From: Lautropia sp. SCN 69-89
GTDB taxonomy: Bacteria > Pseudomonadota > Gammaproteobacteria > Burkholderiales > Burkholderiaceae_E
Length of the DNA stretch: 64,000 nt
Direction of reading: 5' to 3'
Assembly (NCBI GenBank): GCA_001724855.1
Contig: MEED01000017.1
Location: forward strand, 1-64,000
Shown: positions 61,022 through 64,000 of the stretch, piece after piece
Numbering within the stretch: position 1 is the stretch's first letter
Layout of the letters: the number at the start of each line of letters is the position of its first letter
Made by a program: the position numbers and the translations under genes
Notes under the pieces: model-generated
Seen by the model: only the letters and a program-made list of their open reading frames with translations
Databases searched by the model: none
What the model was told of the DNA's origin: nothing

Positions 61022-62296
61022 ATGCTCTACGACATCCGCGAAGCCCAGCGCGCCTTCCTGAATCCGCTGTCGCACTGGGCTGACTCGATGAGCCAGCTGT
61101 ACGCCAATCCGTACAGCCCGCTCGCCTACATGCCGTTCGCCAACCGCATCTCGGCGGGCCTGGAGCTGGTGCACCGGCTCGGCAAGGACTACGAAAAGCC
61201 CGCCTTCGGCGTGCACTCGACCCGCATCGAGGGACGCGACGTGACGGTCGTCGAGCGCATCGAGGTCTCGCGGCCGTTCTGTCGGCTGCTGAAGTTCGAA
61301 CGGCTGCTGCCCGATGCGCTCGCGCATCGTCAAGACGATCCGGTCGTGCTGCTGTTCGCGCCGCTGTCGGGCCACCACGCAACGCTGCTTCGCGACACGG
61401 TGCAGACGCTGTTGCCCGACCACACGGTCTACATCACCGACTGGATCGACGCGCGGATGGTGCCGCTGATGGACGGCAACTTCCAGCTCGACGACTACGT
61501 CGCCTACGCGATCGAGTTCATCCGCCACCTCGGCCCCGACGTTCACGTGATCTCGGTGTGCCAGCCGACGGTGCCGGTGCTGGGCGCGATCTCGCTGATG
61601 TCCTCGCTCGGCGACCCGGCGGTGCCGCGCTCGATGACGATGATGGGCGGGCCGATCGACACGCGCCGCTCGCCCACCCAGGTCAACGACCTGGCGCAGA
61701 CGCGCAGCTTCGAGTGGTTCGAGCGCACGGTCATCTATCGGGTGCCCGGCCGCTATCCGGGCGCCGGGCGGCGCGTCTACCCGGGCTTCCTGCAGCACGC
61801 CGGTTTCGTCGCGATGAACCCCGACCGGCACGTCACCTCGCACTGGGACTTCTACCTGAGCCTGGTGACCGGCGACATGCAGGACGCCGACGCGCATCGC
61901 CGCTTCTACGACGAATACAACGCGGTGCTCGACCTGCCGGCGGAGTTCTATCTGGACACGATCCGCACCGTGTTCCAGGATCATGCGCTGCCGCTGGGCC
62001 GCTGGCATGTCTGGTTCGAAGGCAGGCGCCAGCGCGTCGTGCCGGCCGACATCCGTCGGGTGGCGCTGCTCACGATCGAGGGCGAGCTGGACGACATATC
62101 GGGCCAGGGGCAGACGCGCGCCGCGCACGACCTGTGCGCGGGCATTCCGAAATCGATGAAGCGGCACCTCACCGCGCAGGGCGCGGGCCACTACGGCATC
62201 TTCAGCGGCCGCCGCTGGCGCGAGTTCATCTATCCCCAGGTGCGCGACTTCATCGCGTCGAGCCGACAGCGAGCGAAGCTGCGCGTCGTGGCGTGA
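61022..62296 (+). CDS. phaZ: Intracellular polyhydroxybutyrate depolymerase
   Basis: The 424-residue protein starts [38 protein letters not shown], typical of intracellular PhaZ of beta-proteobacteria. The nucleophile is Cys180 in [11 protein letters not shown], as in the Ralstonia PhaZ1 type, and the C-terminal His is in [13 protein letters not shown]. It degrades PHB on granules. ATG at 61022 is chosen, consistent with that N-terminus. The next gene starts in its stop (GTGA). Confidence 0.93.
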   Translation: MLYDIREAQRAFLNPLSHWADSMSQLYANPYSPLAYMPFANRISAGLELVHRLGKDYEKPAFGVHSTRIEGRDVTVVERIEVSRPFCRLLKFERLLPDALAHRQDDPVVLLFAPLSGHHATLLRDTVQTLLPDHTVYITDWIDARMVPLMDGNFQLDDYVAYAIEFIRHLGPDVHVISVCQPTVPVLGAISLMSSLGDPAVPRSMTMMGGPIDTRRSPTQVNDLAQTRSFEWFERTVIYRVPGRYPGAGRRVYPGFLQHAGFVAMNPDRHVTSHWDFYLSLVTGDMQDADAHRRFYDEYNAVLDLPAEFYLDTIRTVFQDHALPLGRWHVWFEGRRQRVVPADIRRVALLTIEGELDDISGQGQTRAAHDLCAGIPKSMKRHLTAQGAGHYGIFSGRRWREFIYPQVRDFIASSRQRAKLRVVA

Positions 62297-62874
62297 ACAC
62301 GGCCGAAGCGATCGACGCGCTGCTGCCGCAGACGCAGTGCACCAAGTGCGGCTTCGCCGGCTGCCGACCGTATGCCGAGGCGATCGCGGCGGGCGAAGCG
62401 CCGATCAATCGCTGCCCGCCGGGCGGGGTTGAAGGCATCGGGCGTCTCGCGCGTCTGCTCGGGCGCCCCGCGCTGCCGCTCGATCCGGCCTGCGGCACCG
62501 AGCAGCCGCGGCGCATCGCGTGGATCGATCCGGCCGCGTGCATCGGATGCACCAAGTGCATCCAGGCGTGCCCGGTCGACGCGATCATCGGTGCGCAAAA
62601 GCGCATGCACACGGTGATCGACGCGCTGTGCACCGGCTGCGACCTGTGCGTGGCACCCTGCCCGGTCGACTGCATCGAGATGCGCGTGCCCGACACCGCG
62701 CAGCCGTGGCGCGACGAGGATGCGCGCGCCGCGCGCTCGCGCCACGAGGCACGACGCGAGCGCCTCGCGCGGCGCCGCGCGGAACACGAGGAGCGCCTGT
62801 CGCGGGCGGTGATCGAGGCGGCGTTGCGTCGCGCGCGCGAGCGTGCGGCCGCCCGGAATGGAGAACGCCGGTGA
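62293..62874 (+). CDS. RnfB/RsxB-like ferredoxin
   Basis: The 193-residue protein has the RnfB cluster motif [30 protein letters not shown] and two 4Fe-4S sites [14 protein letters not shown] and [14 protein letters not shown]. It lacks the N-terminal membrane helix of full RnfB, and no other rnf gene is present in the window. Charged coiled-coil tail (about 135-193). It begins with GTG overlapping phaZ and ends overlapping nth, so the three are coupled. In beta-proteobacteria a like gene sits beside nth; the role may be assembly or reduction of iron-sulfur proteins, inferred. Confidence 0.88.
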   Translation: MNTAEAIDALLPQTQCTKCGFAGCRPYAEAIAAGEAPINRCPPGGVEGIGRLARLLGRPALPLDPACGTEQPRRIAWIDPAACIGCTKCIQACPVDAIIGAQKRMHTVIDALCTGCDLCVAPCPVDCIEMRVPDTAQPWRDEDARAARSRHEARRERLARRRAEHEERLSRAVIEAALRRARERAAARNGERR

Positions 62875-63599
62875 ACCCGGCGCGGCGCGCCGAGATCTTC
62901 GCCCGGCTGAAGGCGCTCAACCCCAGGCCGACCACCGAGCTCGAATACGGCACGCCGTTCGAGCTGCTGGTCGCGGTGATCCTGTCGGCTCAGGCCACCG
63001 ACCGCAGCGTCAACCTGGCGACCCGAGAACTGTTCGGGGTCGCGAACACGCCCGCGGCGATCGCCGCGCTGGGCGAAGACGGGCTGGGCGAATACGTGCG
63101 CACGATCGGGCTCTACCGCTCGAAGGCGAAGCACATCGTGCAGACCTGCGCGATCCTGCTCGCCGAGCATGGCGGCGAGGTGCCGCGCACCCGCGAGGCG
63201 CTCGAGCGCCTGCCCGGCGTGGGACGCAAGACTGCCAACGTGGTGCTCAACGTCGCCTTCGGCGAGCCGGTGATCGCGGTGGACACGCACATCTTCCGCG
63301 TGGCCAACCGCACCGGCCTGGCACCCGGGCGCACGCCGCTGGAAGTCGAGCGCCGCCTGATGCGCTTCGTGCCGCCGCAATACCTGTACGACTGCCACCA
63401 CTGGCTGATCCTGCACGGCCGCTACATCTGCAAGGCGCCCAGGCCCGAGTGCTGGCGCTGCCCGATTGCCGACCTCTGCGACTATCGGCCCAAGACGCCG
63501 GCGCCGGTGGCACGCACGACCGCACCCCGCACGACCGCACCCCGCACGACCGCACCCCGCACGACCGTTCCGCGCAAGCCGGGGTCTGGCCGGCGCTGA
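62871..63599 (+). CDS. nth: Endonuclease III
   Basis: The 242-residue DNA glycosylase/AP lyase has the HhH motif [20 protein letters not shown] with the catalytic Lys in GRKT, Asp in [11 protein letters not shown] and the 4Fe-4S site [17 protein letters not shown]. It removes oxidised pyrimidines. The C-terminal tail beyond the cluster is an extra 30 residues of RTTAP repeats encoded by tandem 15-base units. The start is GTG overlapping the RsxB-like stop. Confidence 0.95.
   Translation: MNPARRAEIFARLKALNPRPTTELEYGTPFELLVAVILSAQATDRSVNLATRELFGVANTPAAIAALGEDGLGEYVRTIGLYRSKAKHIVQTCAILLAEHGGEVPRTREALERLPGVGRKTANVVLNVAFGEPVIAVDTHIFRVANRTGLAPGRTPLEVERRLMRFVPPQYLYDCHHWLILHGRYICKAPRPECWRCPIADLCDYRPKTPAPVARTTAPRTTAPRTTAPRTTVPRKPGSGRR
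63513..63572 (+). repeat. 15-base tandem repeats in the nth C-terminal tail
   Basis: Three exact copies of cgcacgaccgcaccc (63513-63557) and one diverged copy (63558-63572) encode Arg-Thr-Thr-Ala-Pro repeats, the last as RTTVP. They keep the reading frame, so copy number changes would lengthen or shorten the tail without frameshift. Confidence 0.9.
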
Positions 63600-63628
63600 C
63601 GGCGGCCGCTGCCGAAAGAGCGCCTGCG

Positions 63629-64000
63629 ATGTTCGACCCGTCGCGCGAGGACGTGCGCCGCTTCTTCTGCGAGACCTGGCGCAAGCACGGCGAACGGCTG
63701 CCGCTCACCGCGCTCGAAGCCATCGCGCTCGACTGGATCCTGCAGCACCCCGAATACCATGCGCTGCTCGCCGCGCCAGGGGAGGCGCTCGCAGCGGAGT
63801 TCGGCGCCGACCGGGGCAACCCGTTCCTGCACCTGTCGCTGCACCTGGCGGTGGCCGAGCAGCTGCAGGTAGACCAGCCGCCCGGGATCCGCGCGGCCTA
63901 CCAGCGGCTGCTGCGCAGCACCGGCTCGCCGCACGAGGCCGCGCACGCACTGATGGAGTGCCTCGGCGAGGTCGTCTGGCGCGCGCAGCGCGACGCCGCC
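63629..64000 (+). CDS. DUF1841 family protein (3' end outside window)
   Basis: The frame opens MFDPSREDVRRFFCETWRKH and contains HPEYHALLAAPGEAL, NPFLHLSLHLAVAEQL, DQPPGIRAAY and HALMECLGEVVWRAQRD, the landmarks of DUF1841, a small helical family of beta- and gamma-proteobacteria. 124 codons are visible with no stop; family length suggests the gene ends shortly after. Function unknown. It follows nth on the same strand by 29 bases. Confidence 0.9.
   Translation, partial: MFDPSREDVRRFFCETWRKHGERLPLTALEAIALDWILQHPEYHALLAAPGEALAAEFGADRGNPFLHLSLHLAVAEQLQVDQPPGIRAAYQRLLRSTGSPHEAAHALMECLGEVVWRAQRDAA

Noticed and set aside
58475-62191. Open frame of 1238 codons on the minus strand opposite the fusion flavoprotein and phaZ genes
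   Set aside because: It is antisense to two well-supported genes, and its product is Arg/His/Gln-rich with no recognisable motif. It is a by-product of GC-rich codon use.
62293-62874. Part of a membrane Rnf complex
   Set aside because: The protein lacks the membrane helix of RnfB, and no rnfA, C, D, G or E gene is in the window; it is coupled to phaZ and nth instead.
63513-63572. Possible CRISPR or regulatory repeat at the nth end
   Set aside because: The units are contiguous, 15 bases long and in frame with the coding region.

Overview
The window is very GC-rich DNA from a beta-proteobacterium, most likely of the order Burkholderiales. The main clues are the rpsF-priB-rpsR-rplI-dnaB block (PriB is a beta/gamma-proteobacterial protein), a phasin and intracellular PHB depolymerase, a short soluble RnfB-like protein beside nth, and a DUF1841 gene. 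Coding density is very high. No tRNA, rRNA, transposase, prophage or CRISPR array was seen.

Layout. 1-7979: the end of a PhoH-like gene, a giant inverted repeat, a PLP-dependent dehydratase, then the minus-strand operon rpsF-priB-rpsR-rplI-dnaB. The dnaB gene carries an in-frame intein of 349 residues in its P-loop with all the marks of a class 3 intein (N-terminal Ala, Trp/Cys/Thr triplet, Thr at +1) and two LAGLIDADG motifs. 8082-18081: lipid and storage genes, namely a GMC oxidoreductase with a Tat-type partner, a lipase, an alcohol-forming fatty acyl-CoA reductase, a phasin, a patatin, a TetR regulator, a TPR protein and an NAD-binding/SAF protein. 18068-31083: a minus-strand run WS/DGAT - DUF924 - recC - recB - recD - SulP transporter, with an acyl-CoA-binding protein gene diverging from the WS/DGAT gene. 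A second giant inverted repeat follows.

31632-56915 is dominated by a nicotinate catabolic island. It encodes nicotinate hydroxylase (nicA/nicB with a MoCo-cytochrome c fusion), a 6-hydroxynicotinate reductase with a ferredoxin reductase beside it, an enamidase, a Liv-type ABC transporter, TetR, MarR and LysR regulators, and a glutarate arm (semialdehyde dehydrogenase, class III CoA-transferase, glutaryl-CoA dehydrogenase). Read together, these genes predict nicotinate -> 6-hydroxynicotinate -> tetrahydro-6-oxonicotinate -> 2-formylglutarate -> glutarate semialdehyde -> glutarate -> glutaryl-CoA -> crotonyl-CoA. This joins a fermentative-type reductive entry to an aerobic-type hydroxylase. 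Three genes inside the island (one UPF0280, two tandem DUF1185) have no assigned step. The NAD-salvage gene pncB lies directly downstream of the enamidase gene.

56965-64000: a 7Fe/8Fe-type ferredoxin, a 1189-residue GltD-PyrK (Nfn-like) fusion flavoprotein, an intracellular PHB depolymerase, an RnfB-like ferredoxin, endonuclease III and a DUF1841 protein.

Two themes tie the region together: storage lipids (wax esters and PHA at five loci) and ferredoxin-linked electron transfer, which may serve the 6-hydroxynicotinate reductase.
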